A stretch of 64,000 nt of DNA from Acidisoma cellulosilyticum (GCF_020621385.1 NZ_JAESVA010000009.1:113354-177353); one strand, 5' to 3'; shown: positions 47,854 to 57,439, counted from the stretch's first letter. Translations and numbers: made by a program. Notes: generated from the letters alone by a model not told the origin.

Positions 47854-48627
47854 CTACAAAACCGCCGCGTTGAGATGCACGGTCAGATGGCCGGCCGTAT
47901 TGCGCTCGGCATGGCCGTCGACACCATAGACCTCAGCCAGCATCTGCCGGGTGATGACGACATCCGGCGCCCCTTGCGCGTATAAAGTACCATCTTTGAG
48001 AATAAGAATTTCATCCGCCCAGCGGGCCGCCAGCGCCAGGTCATGCAGCACGACGATGACCAGCGCACCATCGGCGGCCAATTGTCGGGCGCGGGCCATG
48101 ACCGTCAACTGATGGCGCGGGTCGAGCGCGCTGGTTGGCTCATCAAGACAAAGCAGTGCCGGATTGCCGGCGACGGCCTGGGCGAAGCTCACCAACTGCT
48201 TTTGCCCGCCTGAGAGGTCCGACAATTTGCGCATGGCGAGCGGCAGGATATCGATGCGCGATAGCGCCGCCGCAGCACGCTCGGCCGCCTGCGCGCCCGG
48301 CACCGCGCCGGTTGCCTGCAGGCTGGCGATCAGACTTTCGAAAACGGTCAATTCCACGCCGTCCGGGATCGCCTGCGGCATGAAGCCGAGCAGCTTCGCA
48401 CGCTGACGCGGGGGCAGGCCGATCAGGTCGGTCTCGCCCAGCATCGCGCGGCCCTGTGCGGGCAGCAGACCCGCAAGACCTTTCAGCAAAGTCGATTTGC
48501 CGGCGGCATTGGGACCCAGCAGGCCGACGACGCGGCCCTGGCGCAAAGGCGCCACCGTCAGATCGCGAATGACGGCCCGGCGGCGATAGCCGCAGGTGAG
48601 ATGCTCGATACGCAGATCCATCGCCAT
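47854..48627 (-). CDS. Iron-siderophore ABC transporter ATPase (FecE/FepC type)
   Basis: 257-aa cytoplasmic ATPase of the FecCD uptake system. Walker A GPNAAGKST, Q-loop, signature LSGGQKQLV and Walker B ALLCLDEPTSALD are intact. The AEVYGVDGHAE segment near the C-terminus is typical of FecE-like proteins. It follows the permease with a 5-bp gap. Confidence 0.94.
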   Translation of the reverse strand: MAMDLRIEHLTCGYRRRAVIRDLTVAPLRQGRVVGLLGPNAAGKSTLLKGLAGLLPAQGRAMLGETDLIGLPPRQRAKLLGFMPQAIPDGVELTVFESLIASLQATGAVPGAQAAERAAAALSRIDILPLAMRKLSDLSGGQKQLVSFAQAVAGNPALLCLDEPTSALDPRHQLTVMARARQLAADGALVIVVLHDLALAARWADEILILKDGTLYAQGAPDVVITRQMLAEVYGVDGHAERNTAGHLTVHLNAAVL

Positions 48628-48632
48628 GCCCT

Positions 48633-49676
48633 TCAGCCCGCGCGGCGCGTGACGATGAGCGCGAAGAAAACCGGCAGGCCGATCAGCGCGGTAGTGATGC
48701 CGGTCGGCACGTCGATATCGGGCAGCACCAGCTTAGCGCCGAGTTGCGCCAGCAACAGGATCAGCGCCCCGCTGATGGCGCTGATGGGCAGGAAAATACG
48801 GTGATCCTCGCCCACCAGCAGCCGCGCGATATGCGGCCCGACCAGGCCCACGAAGCCGATGCTGCCGACGCTCGCGACCGCCGCCCCCGTCATCAGACTG
48901 ACGCGCAGGAATGTGGCCAGGCGCAGACGGCGGATATCAAGCCCGAGGCTGATCGCGCGTTCCTCGCCCAGGCGCAGGGCCGTCAGTGCCGGGGCGGCGG
49001 CGAGCGACCAGGGGATGAGGATGACGCCCAGACCGAATAGCGGCCAAAGCACGGGCCAGCGCACGCCGGACAGGCTGCCCAGCATCCAGAAGGTGAGCTG
49101 CTGCAAGGCGGCCTGCGATGCCACGATCTGCAGTAGCGCGATCAAAGCGTTGAAGGTGAAGACAAGGCCGATGCCGAACAGCATCAGCGTGCGGGTGCCA
49201 CCGCCGAGCGAGGACAGGCCCATCAGCACCAGCGTCGCCAGGAACGCGAGCAGGAAGGCATTGCCGGCGATGAGCCAACCACCGGGCACAAAGGGCAGGC
49301 TGATGCCGAGCACGATGGCGATGGCCGCGCCGAAGGCGGCCGCCGGGGCGATGCCGAGGGTGACGCCCTCCGCCAGCGGATTATTGAAGACCGTCTGCAA
49401 TTGCGCGCCCGACAGCGCCAAAAAGGCACCAACGACGAGGGCGGCGAGCGCCTGCGGCAGGCGGATCTGCTGCACGATAATCAGTTCCACACGGCGGCTG
49501 CCGGCCATGCCGAGCGCGGCGCGCAGCACGCTGACGGGATGCAGCCCGGCCGGCCCCGCCAGCACATCGGCGATCAGCGCCAGAAAGGTGACGAGGCAAA
49601 GCAGCGTCACCGTTACGCGCCGCCGGCGTTTCAGCTGGCGGTGTTCGGCCAGAATGCTGGCAGTGGTCGCGCTCAT
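48633..49676 (-). CDS. Iron-siderophore ABC transporter permease (FecCD family)
   Basis: 347-aa inner-membrane permease with about ten helices. Signatures: RLPQALAALVVGAFLALSGAQLQTVFNNPLA and VGSIGFVGLVGPHIARLL. I chose ATG 49676 (MSATTASIL), which overlaps the upstream stop in ATGA; a longer frame upstream is antisense-like and Arg-rich. Only one FecCD permease gene is present, so it acts as a homodimer. Confidence 0.94.
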   Translation of the reverse strand: MSATTASILAEHRQLKRRRRVTVTLLCLVTFLALIADVLAGPAGLHPVSVLRAALGMAGSRRVELIIVQQIRLPQALAALVVGAFLALSGAQLQTVFNNPLAEGVTLGIAPAAAFGAAIAIVLGISLPFVPGGWLIAGNAFLLAFLATLVLMGLSSLGGGTRTLMLFGIGLVFTFNALIALLQIVASQAALQQLTFWMLGSLSGVRWPVLWPLFGLGVILIPWSLAAAPALTALRLGEERAISLGLDIRRLRLATFLRVSLMTGAAVASVGSIGFVGLVGPHIARLLVGEDHRIFLPISAISGALILLLAQLGAKLVLPDIDVPTGITTALIGLPVFFALIVTRRAG

Positions 49677-50779
49677 GCCGCCTCCTCGGCGATCCACAGC
49701 GTGCCGGTGAGATTCCTGTGCAGGAATTCGTCGCGGACCTGATCGAGGCTGGCATTCGCGTCGATGCCGGCGCGTTTCGCGAGATCGGGGTGGAACCAGC
49801 CCGCCATGGCCTCGATCGCCAGGACATTGAGGGGCGATCCGTTGAGGAAGTTCCATAGGGCGAAATTGCGATGCGCCTGGACTGCCGGAATGCTGGCGAT
49901 ATCGGGGGCGGCAAGGGTGCGTGCGAGGGTCGCTTGCGCTGTCTTCTCATCGATGCCGAAGCCGATGGTGACGCCGGTCTTCTGGTCAGGGTTGGCGAGC
50001 CCCGTCGCGATATAGAAATGCGGATCGGCGCTGAGCACGAATTCCAGCGACAGCGCGCCGCCGAAAGCGCCGGGCATATGGCCGGCTTCGATATTCTTGC
50101 CCCCGGCAAGCGGAATATATTGGCCGAAGCCCGCACCGCCCGCCACCCAGCAGCAGGCCGTGATGCCGGGATAGACTTGCAGCATGACGCTTTCGGGATG
50201 CGCGGTCAGGTCCGCATTGCGGATTGTCCTCAGGTGCTCAGCGTGAAACCGCGCATAGGCTTGGCCCGCCGCCGGTTGTCCCAGCAAGGCGCCCAGAAGC
50301 TCCATGCTGGCACTGGTATGGGCGATGGGATCGACGAAAAGATCGACGAAAGCGACCGGCACACCCATGGCCGTGAATTGCGCGACCGCGCCCTGGGTCG
50401 TGCCTTTCTGCCAGAGGCTGAGAATGACGAGATCGGGCTGGGTTTCCAGCGCGGTTTCCATATAGCCCGAGCCGAATTGGGTGATCAGCGGGATCGCGTC
50501 GTAATGCGGATAAAGGGTTTTGAGTTGTGAGAAATACTCTTGATCATAGCGCTTCACGAAACTGTCCATCAGCACGATGCGCTGGTCGATATCAGGGTCG
50601 ACCAGGCTCAGCGCGGTGAACAGCAAGCTGTCGCCAAGCAGGATACGGCGCGGCGCCTTCGCCAAGGTCACCCGATTGCCGGCAATGTCGGTCACTGTCA
50701 GCGGATAGGGGCTGGCGGCCAGCGCAGGTGTCGCGAGTATGGCTGCAAGACCGCCGAGAAAGGCGCGGCGGCTTGTCAT
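49673..50779 (-). CDS. Iron-siderophore ABC transporter substrate-binding protein
   Basis: 368-aa periplasmic binding protein (FecB/FepB-like, cluster VIII). The N-terminus TSRRAFLGGLAAILATPALA looks like a Tat signal. DIAGNRVTLAKAPRRILLG is the start of the fold, and the helical backbone region follows. Operon member: its start overlaps the exporter stop by 4 nt and its stop overlaps the permease start. Confidence 0.9.
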   Translation of the reverse strand: MTSRRAFLGGLAAILATPALAASPYPLTVTDIAGNRVTLAKAPRRILLGDSLLFTALSLVDPDIDQRIVLMDSFVKRYDQEYFSQLKTLYPHYDAIPLITQFGSGYMETALETQPDLVILSLWQKGTTQGAVAQFTAMGVPVAFVDLFVDPIAHTSASMELLGALLGQPAAGQAYARFHAEHLRTIRNADLTAHPESVMLQVYPGITACCWVAGGAGFGQYIPLAGGKNIEAGHMPGAFGGALSLEFVLSADPHFYIATGLANPDQKTGVTIGFGIDEKTAQATLARTLAAPDIASIPAVQAHRNFALWNFLNGSPLNVLAIEAMAGWFHPDLAKRAGIDANASLDQVRDEFLHRNLTGTLWIAEEAA

Positions 50780-52383
50780 GCGCCGACACTCTCGATTATG
50801 CGCCCATTCTCCATCGTGATCAGCCGGTTCGCGACATGGAAATAGCGGTCGTCATGGGAGATGACGATGACGGTCGCCCCCTGTGCCGCGAGTTCCGGCA
50901 GAATTTCGGTATAGAAGGTGCGGCGGAAGCTGGGGTCTTGATCGGCGGCCCATTCGTCGAAGACCATGATCGGGCGTTTGGTGAAGATCGCCTGCACCAA
51001 AGCCAGACGCTTGCGCTGGCCGGTGGACAGGTCGGTGGTTGTGAAGACACCGTCCTTGACCGAGACTTTGTGCGCGAGGTCCAGCCGTTCCAGCCAGCGG
51101 TTCAGCGCTGCCCCCTGCATCGGCGGCGGCCCGTCCTCGAACAGGTGGAAGTCGGAGAAGATGGTGTGGAAAAGCTGGCGGTATTCGTCGCGGGTTTCAT
51201 GCGTCACCGGCACGCCGTCAACCAGAATCTGTCCCTGATCCGGTTCCATCAGACCCAGTAGCAGTTTGATGAGCGAGGTTTTACCGGAGCCGTTTTCGCC
51301 GACGATGAAGACGATCTCCCCGCGTTGCAGGGAGAGGTTGACGGGACCGACCGAAAAGGGCGCCGCGCCCGCGACCTTGGGATAGTCGAAGCCCATGCCG
51401 TCCAGCGTGATGCGGGCGGGGACGGCGACCGTCTCATCCTGCTCCTGCGTCAGTGACACATTGGGTTCGAAACTCGTGAAACGGGCGGACAGATCGGCGA
51501 TGCGGCGGATAGCGACCTGTGCGCGGCCCAGCACCGGCAGGTTATGCATCATCTGGTCGATCGGGCCTTTCATGAACAGAAGCACCAGGATGAAGCTGGT
51601 CATGCGGTCGCGCGGCAGCATGGCAGGATGCGTCAGCACCAAAGTCACGAAGGCAAACAGCAGCAGCGTGCCGAGCGCATTGGCGCCGACGAAAAAGGCG
51701 ATGGCGCGACCAGTGACTTTTCGGACCTCCTGCGCGGCCGGCACGACCTCACGCTGAAAGATGCGGGAGCGGCGACGGCGATCAAGGCGGAGTTCGCGGG
51801 CGCCGTCGATAATGGTGCGGTAATGCCCGTGCAAGCGGTCTTCCGCCGCCCGTCCGGCCCAGAAACCCTTGATGCCGCGGCTGCGCGCGCGGAACTGGAT
51901 GAAGCCGCCGATCAGCAGAATGGGTAGCAGCCAAAGGAATAGCGGCAGCGAGAGAAAGGCGAGATAGATCAGGCAGCCGATGGTGATGCCGGCCGCGACC
52001 GATATGGCGCCGAGCGCGAAGGCGAGATCGCTGATCATATCGACGTCACCGCCCAGGATCGGCAGCAGGCCCTGCCGGCCGAGCTTTTCGAGGGCTGCCA
52101 GCGGCGCCGTCAGCATGCGGCGCGCGAGATCGATGCGCACCGCCGCCGTGATCTTTTGCCCGGTCATATTCGTCAGGATATCGGACAGACCGGAACCGGA
52201 GGCAGAGAGCAAGGCGAGCGCCATGAAACCTGTTGCCGCGTCGGGTCCGAAATGCAGGCGGCCGTTCAGCACCTGGCCGATGACGGCGAGCAGGAAGACC
52301 GTGCCCAAACTGCCGGCGATGCCGCAGAGCGTTGATGCCGCAAGAAGTGGCAAAACAGGACGAAGCGGCAGATGACGCAGCAT
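50776..52383 (-). CDS. Cyclic peptide/siderophore export ABC transporter (PvdE/SyrD type)
   Basis: 535-aa half-transporter with fused membrane and ATPase domains. Membrane part ~1-290 with about six helices; ATPase with GENGSGKTSLIKLLLG (Walker A), LSTGQRKRLALVQAIF (signature) and IMVFDEWAADQDP (Walker B; DEWAADQDP is typical of the PvdE group). Family members export pyoverdine precursors or cyclic lipopeptides. Here it is embedded between a TonB receptor and an uptake ABC system, with no peptide synthetase in the window. Confidence 0.9.
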   Translation of the reverse strand: MLRHLPLRPVLPLLAASTLCGIAGSLGTVFLLAVIGQVLNGRLHFGPDAATGFMALALLSASGSGLSDILTNMTGQKITAAVRIDLARRMLTAPLAALEKLGRQGLLPILGGDVDMISDLAFALGAISVAAGITIGCLIYLAFLSLPLFLWLLPILLIGGFIQFRARSRGIKGFWAGRAAEDRLHGHYRTIIDGARELRLDRRRRSRIFQREVVPAAQEVRKVTGRAIAFFVGANALGTLLLFAFVTLVLTHPAMLPRDRMTSFILVLLFMKGPIDQMMHNLPVLGRAQVAIRRIADLSARFTSFEPNVSLTQEQDETVAVPARITLDGMGFDYPKVAGAAPFSVGPVNLSLQRGEIVFIVGENGSGKTSLIKLLLGLMEPDQGQILVDGVPVTHETRDEYRQLFHTIFSDFHLFEDGPPPMQGAALNRWLERLDLAHKVSVKDGVFTTTDLSTGQRKRLALVQAIFTKRPIMVFDEWAADQDPSFRRTFYTEILPELAAQGATVIVISHDDRYFHVANRLITMENGRIIESVGA

Positions 52384-52412
52384 GACAATACTCTCAGTCA
52401 GAAACGGCGAAA

Positions 52413-52437
52413 GGCGGGGAAGGAAACCTTCCCCGCC
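52413..52437 (-). terminator. Intercistronic hairpin between receptor and exporter
   Basis: GGCGGGGAAGG (52413-52423), loop AAA, CCTTCCCCGCC (52427-52437). A perfect 11-bp stem in the 83-bp gap. On the minus strand only three T follow, so partial termination or 3'-end protection of the receptor mRNA is likelier than full stop. Confidence 0.65.
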
Positions 52438-52466
52438 CGGTCCCGCCGGAAAATAGATGCGACCGC

Positions 52467-54668
52467 TTACCAGTGATAGGCGAGCGTCGCATAGACGGCA
52501 CGGCCGGCACCATAATAGCAGGCGATGGAACTGGTGCAGTTCGCGAGATACTGCGTATTGGCGATATTGCTGGCGTTGAGCTGGATATCCAGCCCGCTCA
52601 TGCTCGGGCTGATATTGCCGAGATCGTAATCCATGGCGAGATCGACCAGGGCGACGGGATCGACCTGATACTGCTGGGCGGTATCACCATAGACCGAACC
52701 ACGATAGCGGAAGCCTGCACCCAAGCCCAAGCCGCGGGCGAAGGAGTTTTGCAGCTTGTAATGCGCCCAGAGGTTGACGGCATGCATCGGCACCAGCGGC
52801 AGAAGGTCGCCGACATTGCCGGCATTGCTCTTGGTGACGACAGCATCCGTATAAGTATAGGCGGCGTCTAGGTCAAAGCCAGGGGCGGGACTGACCTTGG
52901 CTTCCAGCTCAAGACCCTGCGACCGCGCCTGGCCGGTCTGAACGTCGAACAGCGTGCTGGCCGGATCAGGTGTCAGGACGTTGTTCTCGGTCAGGTCAAA
53001 CAGGGCGGCGGTAAAGAGCGCGTTCCAGCCCGGCGGCTTGTATTTCAGGCCCAGTTCATACTGGCGGCTGGTGATGGGCTGGTAGGGCGTGCCTTCCGCA
53101 TCCGTGCCGCTGGTCGGCAGGAAGCTGGTCGAATAGCTGACATAGGGCGCGATGCCGTTATTGAAGAGATAAAGCAGGCCAGCGCGGTAGGTCCAGGCGC
53201 TGTCATTCTGCGTCGTGCTGGTACCGCCGATCTTGGCATAGGTATCGGTCGAGGCATTGTCGTGCCGCACGCCGGCGAGAAGGCGGAAGCCCAGCCAGGA
53301 GATTTCATCCTGCAGGTATTCGCCGATCTGATTGACCGTCTGGATATCGGATTCATAGGTCGAGAGTGTCGTCGCACCGGACGTGTAGACAGGCGCGAAG
53401 ATATCGATCGAAGGCGCGGTACCCGCACCGTAGGAGAAGTCGTTCGACGTATGGCTGTAGTCGATGCCGAACAGCACCTTGTGGCGCAGCGGGCCGGTGG
53501 TGAAATCGGCTTCCAGGTGGTTGTCGAGCTTGATGGTATTGATATTGACATGTTCCGCGAAGGTTGCGCGGTCCAGCGTCTTGTCATCCGATTCCAGCGC
53601 GGTGCCGTAGGTTTCCTGGCTGTCGCCGGTAATATGATTGTATCGGAGATTCTGGCTGAATTTCAGCCAGTCGTTGAAGCGATGCTCCAGCTCATAGCCG
53701 ATCGCGACCTGATCCATGTTGAACTGGTCGAAGTCTTTCTCACCCGTGAAGGTGCTGGATGAGATGGTGCCGTTCGGGTTGTAGGTCTGTGTGCCGGCTT
53801 GCGGAAAGCCTTGATCCGTCCAGCCCGGTTCGCGCACGCGCAGATAATTGGCCAGGATCGTCACCTGCGTATCGGCATCCGGTTTGATGGTGATGCTGGG
53901 CGCAATGTACTGGCGGTTGTTTTCGGTGTAATTGACCTGCGTGTCCGACTGCCGATCCATGCCGACGATGCGGTATTCGACCTTGCCGTCCGTGCCTTCG
54001 ACCGGGCCGGACATATCGAAGCCGAACTGCTTCGAATTGTGGCTGCCGTATTGGAACTCCACTTCATGCTGCGGCGTATCGGTCGGGCGCTTGGAAATGG
54101 CGTTGACCAGTCCGCCCGGCTCGTTCTGACCGTAGAGCATGGAGGAGGGGCCTTTCAGCACTTCCAGACGCTCCAGCCCGTATGGCTCGATATTATAGGT
54201 CCAAAGCCCGTTATCGCTTTTCAGACCGTCGATATAGATGCTGTCATAGCCGTTGAAGCCACGAATCTGCAGGAAGTCGCCGCGGGCGCCGTCACCATAG
54301 ATTTCGGACGAAACGCCCGGCGTGTAGCGCAGGGCCTGGGAAATGCTCTTGGGCTGCTGCTGCCTCAACTGATCGGCGGTGACAACGTTGATCGCCTGCG
54401 GCGTCTGCACGATCGGCGTATCCGTTTTGGTCGCGGTATCGCTGCGCGTCGCGACATAGCCGATGCCGGGACCGGTCGGGCTTTGCTTGCCGTCACCTGC
54501 CTTGCCCTGGACGGTCAGCGGTTTCAGCACCGTATCCGTGGTCGTTGATTGCGCATGGGCCGCGACGGCAACGGCGAGCGGAGTCAGGCAGGCGCTGACC
54601 ATGAGCGCCGTAACAAGCGCGCGTCGGCGCTGCGGCTGAGATCGTGCAGCAGGATGGGCGAAGGGCAT
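52467..54668 (-). CDS. TonB-dependent siderophore receptor
   Basis: 733-aa outer-membrane barrel with plug. Signal peptide within the first ~40 residues (VTALMVSACLTPLAVAVAAHAQ), then TVLKPLTVQGK (TonB-box region), plug with TPQAINVVTADQLRQQ, GFNGYDSIYIDGLK, YGLERLEVLKGPSSMLYGQNEPGG, and a barrel ending YATLAYHW with the terminal aromatic residue. No FecA-type signalling extension. Start set at ATG 54668; a TTG at 54689 is possible. A Fur-like palindrome lies 38 bp upstream. Confidence 0.95.
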   Translation of the reverse strand: MPFAHPAARSQPQRRRALVTALMVSACLTPLAVAVAAHAQSTTTDTVLKPLTVQGKAGDGKQSPTGPGIGYVATRSDTATKTDTPIVQTPQAINVVTADQLRQQQPKSISQALRYTPGVSSEIYGDGARGDFLQIRGFNGYDSIYIDGLKSDNGLWTYNIEPYGLERLEVLKGPSSMLYGQNEPGGLVNAISKRPTDTPQHEVEFQYGSHNSKQFGFDMSGPVEGTDGKVEYRIVGMDRQSDTQVNYTENNRQYIAPSITIKPDADTQVTILANYLRVREPGWTDQGFPQAGTQTYNPNGTISSSTFTGEKDFDQFNMDQVAIGYELEHRFNDWLKFSQNLRYNHITGDSQETYGTALESDDKTLDRATFAEHVNINTIKLDNHLEADFTTGPLRHKVLFGIDYSHTSNDFSYGAGTAPSIDIFAPVYTSGATTLSTYESDIQTVNQIGEYLQDEISWLGFRLLAGVRHDNASTDTYAKIGGTSTTQNDSAWTYRAGLLYLFNNGIAPYVSYSTSFLPTSGTDAEGTPYQPITSRQYELGLKYKPPGWNALFTAALFDLTENNVLTPDPASTLFDVQTGQARSQGLELEAKVSPAPGFDLDAAYTYTDAVVTKSNAGNVGDLLPLVPMHAVNLWAHYKLQNSFARGLGLGAGFRYRGSVYGDTAQQYQVDPVALVDLAMDYDLGNISPSMSGLDIQLNASNIANTQYLANCTSSIACYYGAGRAVYATLAYHW

Positions 54669-54702
54669 GGATTGTCCCGGTCTCGGCAAACGAGATTAAA
54701 AT

Positions 54703-54724
54703 GAGAATGCGAACTATTCGCATT
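54703..54724. promoter_or_regulatory. Candidate Fur box upstream of the TonB-dependent receptor
   Basis: AATGCGAA (54706-54713), CTA, TTCGCATT (54717-54724) is a perfect 8-bp palindrome; the 19-mer beginning GAGAATGCG (54703) agrees with the Fur consensus at 12 of 19 positions by hand count. Confidence 0.6.
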
Positions 54725-54898
54725 AATACCGAAGCGTTTACGCTGCCCATGAACCATGAGCAACGGGGCGTCATGGCTTTAGGATAATTTTGTCGTAATG
54801 CTGATGCTCAAATGCCACATATACATATCGATAAAGTAACAAATATAAATGACGATGGCGCTACGGTGAGCGGATCCTGAAAGAAAATCGAAAATTAT

Positions 54899-55885
54899 TC
54901 AGTTCTGATCGAGAGAGAATTGCAGCGGCAGCGTGAGCGTGATGGGATCGCCCGGCACGCTGTCGGGTGGTGGCGGCAAAGGCGACGCGCGATGTAATGT
55001 CGCGATGGCGGCGGTATCGAGATCGGCATGGCCCGAACTCCGCACCAGCACGGCTGAGGTGACGAGGCCCGTGCGGGTGAAGGTGAAACGCACGATGCTC
55101 ATGCCCTGCCAACCATTGTCCTGCGCGTCGCTCGGATAGCTTTTATACTGTGCGATATGCGCCAGCAGGCGGCTTTGCCAGTCCTGCTTGGTCAATCCGG
55201 GTGACGCCGATTGCCGCGCCGGCGCCGGTGTATCGGCATCGCTGGCGGAAGGTGTGGAAGGCGCCGGGGCCGCGACGGTCTTGGGCGTCTGCGTGACCTG
55301 TGTGGCGGGCGGCGGCGGGGCCGACATCGCTTTATGCAGGACGCGCAATTTTTTCCGCGGCAGTTGCGGTGCCACGGGTGGCGGTGGTGGCGGCATGGGC
55401 AAGGACGCATCCGATTCCGCGACCGGCAGGTCGAGCGGGGGTGGCGGCTGCACCACGGGCGGCGTGATCGGCGGCGGTGGTGTCTGCACCTTCGGCAAAG
55501 GCTGTGGTGGTGTCGGCGCGGGAGGCGTCGGGGCCAGTGGTGTTACGGGCCGCACCGGCGTCGGCACTTTCGGTGGTGGCGTGGGTACGGTTTTGGCGAC
55601 CTGCGGCGCCGGCTGCGGTTTGGCGGCGGGTGCCGGTGTCGGCGGTGCCGAAGGGGCGGGCGGCGCCGGCAGGGGGGTCAGATCAATCATCACGGCCGGC
55701 GGCAGCGGCACTTCACCCTGGGTTTTCGGGTGATGGTTCAATTCAAGGAAGAAGGCGAGATGACCGGCGACGACGAGGCCGAGGCAGGTTCCCCAGAGTG
55801 CCGCGCGCCGCAGGCCTGTGCGCGGCCGGTCGCACAGGAACTCGGCATCGGCCGGCCAGGCAAACGGGGGAGCGTTCGGCGCCAT
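54899..55885 (-). CDS. tonB: Energy transducer TonB
   Basis: 328-aa protein linking inner-membrane proton motive force to outer-membrane receptors. One N-terminal membrane helix (~25-47), then a long Pro/Ala/Lys-rich periplasmic spacer (~60-200), and the C-terminal TonB domain (~230-328): LAHIAQYKSYPSDAQDNGWQGMSIVRFTFTRTG with YP motif, then LPLQFSL. Its start overlaps the exbD stop by one base. Confidence 0.93.
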   Translation of the reverse strand: MAPNAPPFAWPADAEFLCDRPRTGLRRAALWGTCLGLVVAGHLAFFLELNHHPKTQGEVPLPPAVMIDLTPLPAPPAPSAPPTPAPAAKPQPAPQVAKTVPTPPPKVPTPVRPVTPLAPTPPAPTPPQPLPKVQTPPPPITPPVVQPPPPLDLPVAESDASLPMPPPPPPVAPQLPRKKLRVLHKAMSAPPPPATQVTQTPKTVAAPAPSTPSASDADTPAPARQSASPGLTKQDWQSRLLAHIAQYKSYPSDAQDNGWQGMSIVRFTFTRTGLVTSAVLVRSSGHADLDTAAIATLHRASPLPPPPDSVPGDPITLTLPLQFSLDQN

Positions 55886-56319
55886 TACTGCGGCTGATCC
55901 GCTTGATCGGATTGCTGGGCGACCAGACCGATCTTCAGATATCCGCCGTGCTGTAACCTATCCATGGTCTGCATCAGCATGCCGTAAGGCACTGTCTTAT
56001 CGGCGCGCAGGAACAGGCGCTGTGTATGATCGCCCTGGGTTTCATGATCCAGTGCGGCGATCATCTTCTCGGCCGGCACCGTCGTATCATTGACCGCGAC
56101 ATCGCCGTTCGCTTCGATCGTCAGGAATAGCGGCTTCTCGGGGCGCGGCGCTGCCTTCAGGCTGGCGGTTGGCAATTCAACCGGCACGTCGACCGTCGCA
56201 AGCGGTGCTGCCACCATGAAGATGATGAGCAGCACAAGCATGACGTCGATAAAGGGCGTGACGTTGATATCATGCTGTTCGGCAAGGTCGTCGCCGTCAT
56301 CATTCATATGAAAGGCCAT
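55885..56319 (-). CDS. exbD: Biopolymer transport protein ExbD
   Basis: 144-aa inner-membrane protein with one helix at ~22-42 (FIDVMLVLLIIFMVAAPL) that includes the essential Asp25, then a periplasmic domain with LRADKTVPYGMLMQTMDRLQ. Works with ExbB and TonB. Exb-type: INVTPFIDVMLVLLIIFMV is the canonical motif. 6 bp after exbB. Confidence 0.95.
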   Translation of the reverse strand: MAFHMNDDGDDLAEQHDINVTPFIDVMLVLLIIFMVAAPLATVDVPVELPTASLKAAPRPEKPLFLTIEANGDVAVNDTTVPAEKMIAALDHETQGDHTQRLFLRADKTVPYGMLMQTMDRLQHGGYLKIGLVAQQSDQADQPQ

Positions 56320-56325
56320 GGCGAG

Positions 56326-57273
56326 TTATTCCGCCGCCATGGGGCGTGTGCGGCCGACGACCGCCGAGCCGCGGTCAAGCGTGCGGCTGGTGTGACGCAG
56401 CACGATCTCGCCGAGATCGCCGAGGCCGTGACGATAGGCGCCGACCCAGCGCGCGAAAATATTATAGATGACAACGGCCGGAATGGCCGCGACCAGACCG
56501 GCGGCGGTCGCCAGCAGCGCCTCGGCGATACCGGGTGCCACGACGGCCAGATTGGTCGTGTGCAGCTTCGCGATGCCGACGAAGCTGTTCATGATGCCCC
56601 AGACGGTGCCGAAGAGCCCGACAAAGGGGCTGACGGCGCCGATGGTGGCCAGAATGCCGGTGCCGCGCTGAATGTGGCGGGCCAGTCGCATTTCCAGCCG
56701 GCGGAGGCGGCTGTCCAGACGTTCCTTCGTACCCTCGACCGCCGTGCCTTCGGACGCCGCGAGTTCGGCGCTGACGGCATGGCGCATCAACCGGAGCGCG
56801 CGCGGCAGGTCAGCGGTCCCGTCCGGCGCGTCGCTTTCGGCCAGGCGCAGGCCACGGCCCACACCCCGGCAGGCCTGCCAGAGTTCGATCCCCTTGGCGA
56901 GCAGCATGGTCCAAGTGACGATGGAGGCCAGGAACAGCAGCAGCAGCACGCCCTTCACGATGCGGTCGGCATGGCGGACCAATGCCTTGACCGAAAGATC
57001 GGCGGGCACCGTGGCGGCTTCGGGTGTCGCGGCGGCGGTCGGATCGGTCGTGCCGGTGGTAGCGGGCGCTGCCGTCGCTGCCGGAGCGGCGTTCGTCGCG
57101 GGTGCCGTGGCGGTCGCCGGAACCACATTTGCCGGCGCTGCGGCAGCGGCCGGGGTCGCTGCCGATTGCGCCCAGGACAGCGCCGGCTGCGCCAGCGTCA
57201 GGCCCAGCGCCAGGGATAAAGCGGCAGCAGCGCGGCAGGCGAGACGTCGGGTCACAGCGATCTCCATCGGCAT
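56326..57273 (-). CDS. exbB: Biopolymer transport protein ExbB
   Basis: 315 aa from the ATG at 57273; ATG 57267 is equally possible. Signal-like N-terminus (LSLALGLTLAQPALSWAQ) followed by an Ala/Thr/Pro-rich region of about 70 residues and three membrane helices of the MotA/TolQ/ExbB channel. Motifs GTVWGIMNSFVGI and AEALLATAAGLVAAIPAVVIYN are characteristic. First gene of exbB-exbD-tonB, with a Fur-like site about 50 bp upstream. Confidence 0.94.
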   Translation of the reverse strand: MPMEIAVTRRLACRAAAALSLALGLTLAQPALSWAQSAATPAAAAAPANVVPATATAPATNAAPAATAAPATTGTTDPTAAATPEAATVPADLSVKALVRHADRIVKGVLLLLFLASIVTWTMLLAKGIELWQACRGVGRGLRLAESDAPDGTADLPRALRLMRHAVSAELAASEGTAVEGTKERLDSRLRRLEMRLARHIQRGTGILATIGAVSPFVGLFGTVWGIMNSFVGIAKLHTTNLAVVAPGIAEALLATAAGLVAAIPAVVIYNIFARWVGAYRHGLGDLGEIVLRHTSRTLDRGSAVVGRTRPMAAE

Positions 57274-57323
57274 AGCGGGCGAGCGACAAGCCAAGGTCGA
57301 TCGCGTCGATAGGTTGTTTGAAT

Positions 57324-57342
57324 GAGAATGATTATCAGAATC
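57324..57342. promoter_or_regulatory. Candidate Fur box upstream of exbB-exbD-tonB
   Basis: GAGAATGATTATCAGAATC agrees with the Fur consensus at 15 of 19 positions by hand count, the best of the three sites in the window. Located about 50 bp before the exbB start. Confidence 0.7.
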
Positions 57343-57439
57343 AATAGCGGTTAGCGGGTGTCGAATGCAACCCTGCTCATCGGTTGATTGAGCATCATCG
57401 GCCCGTCGCTTCAGGCGCGTCTTTTATAGGATAGGGGGG

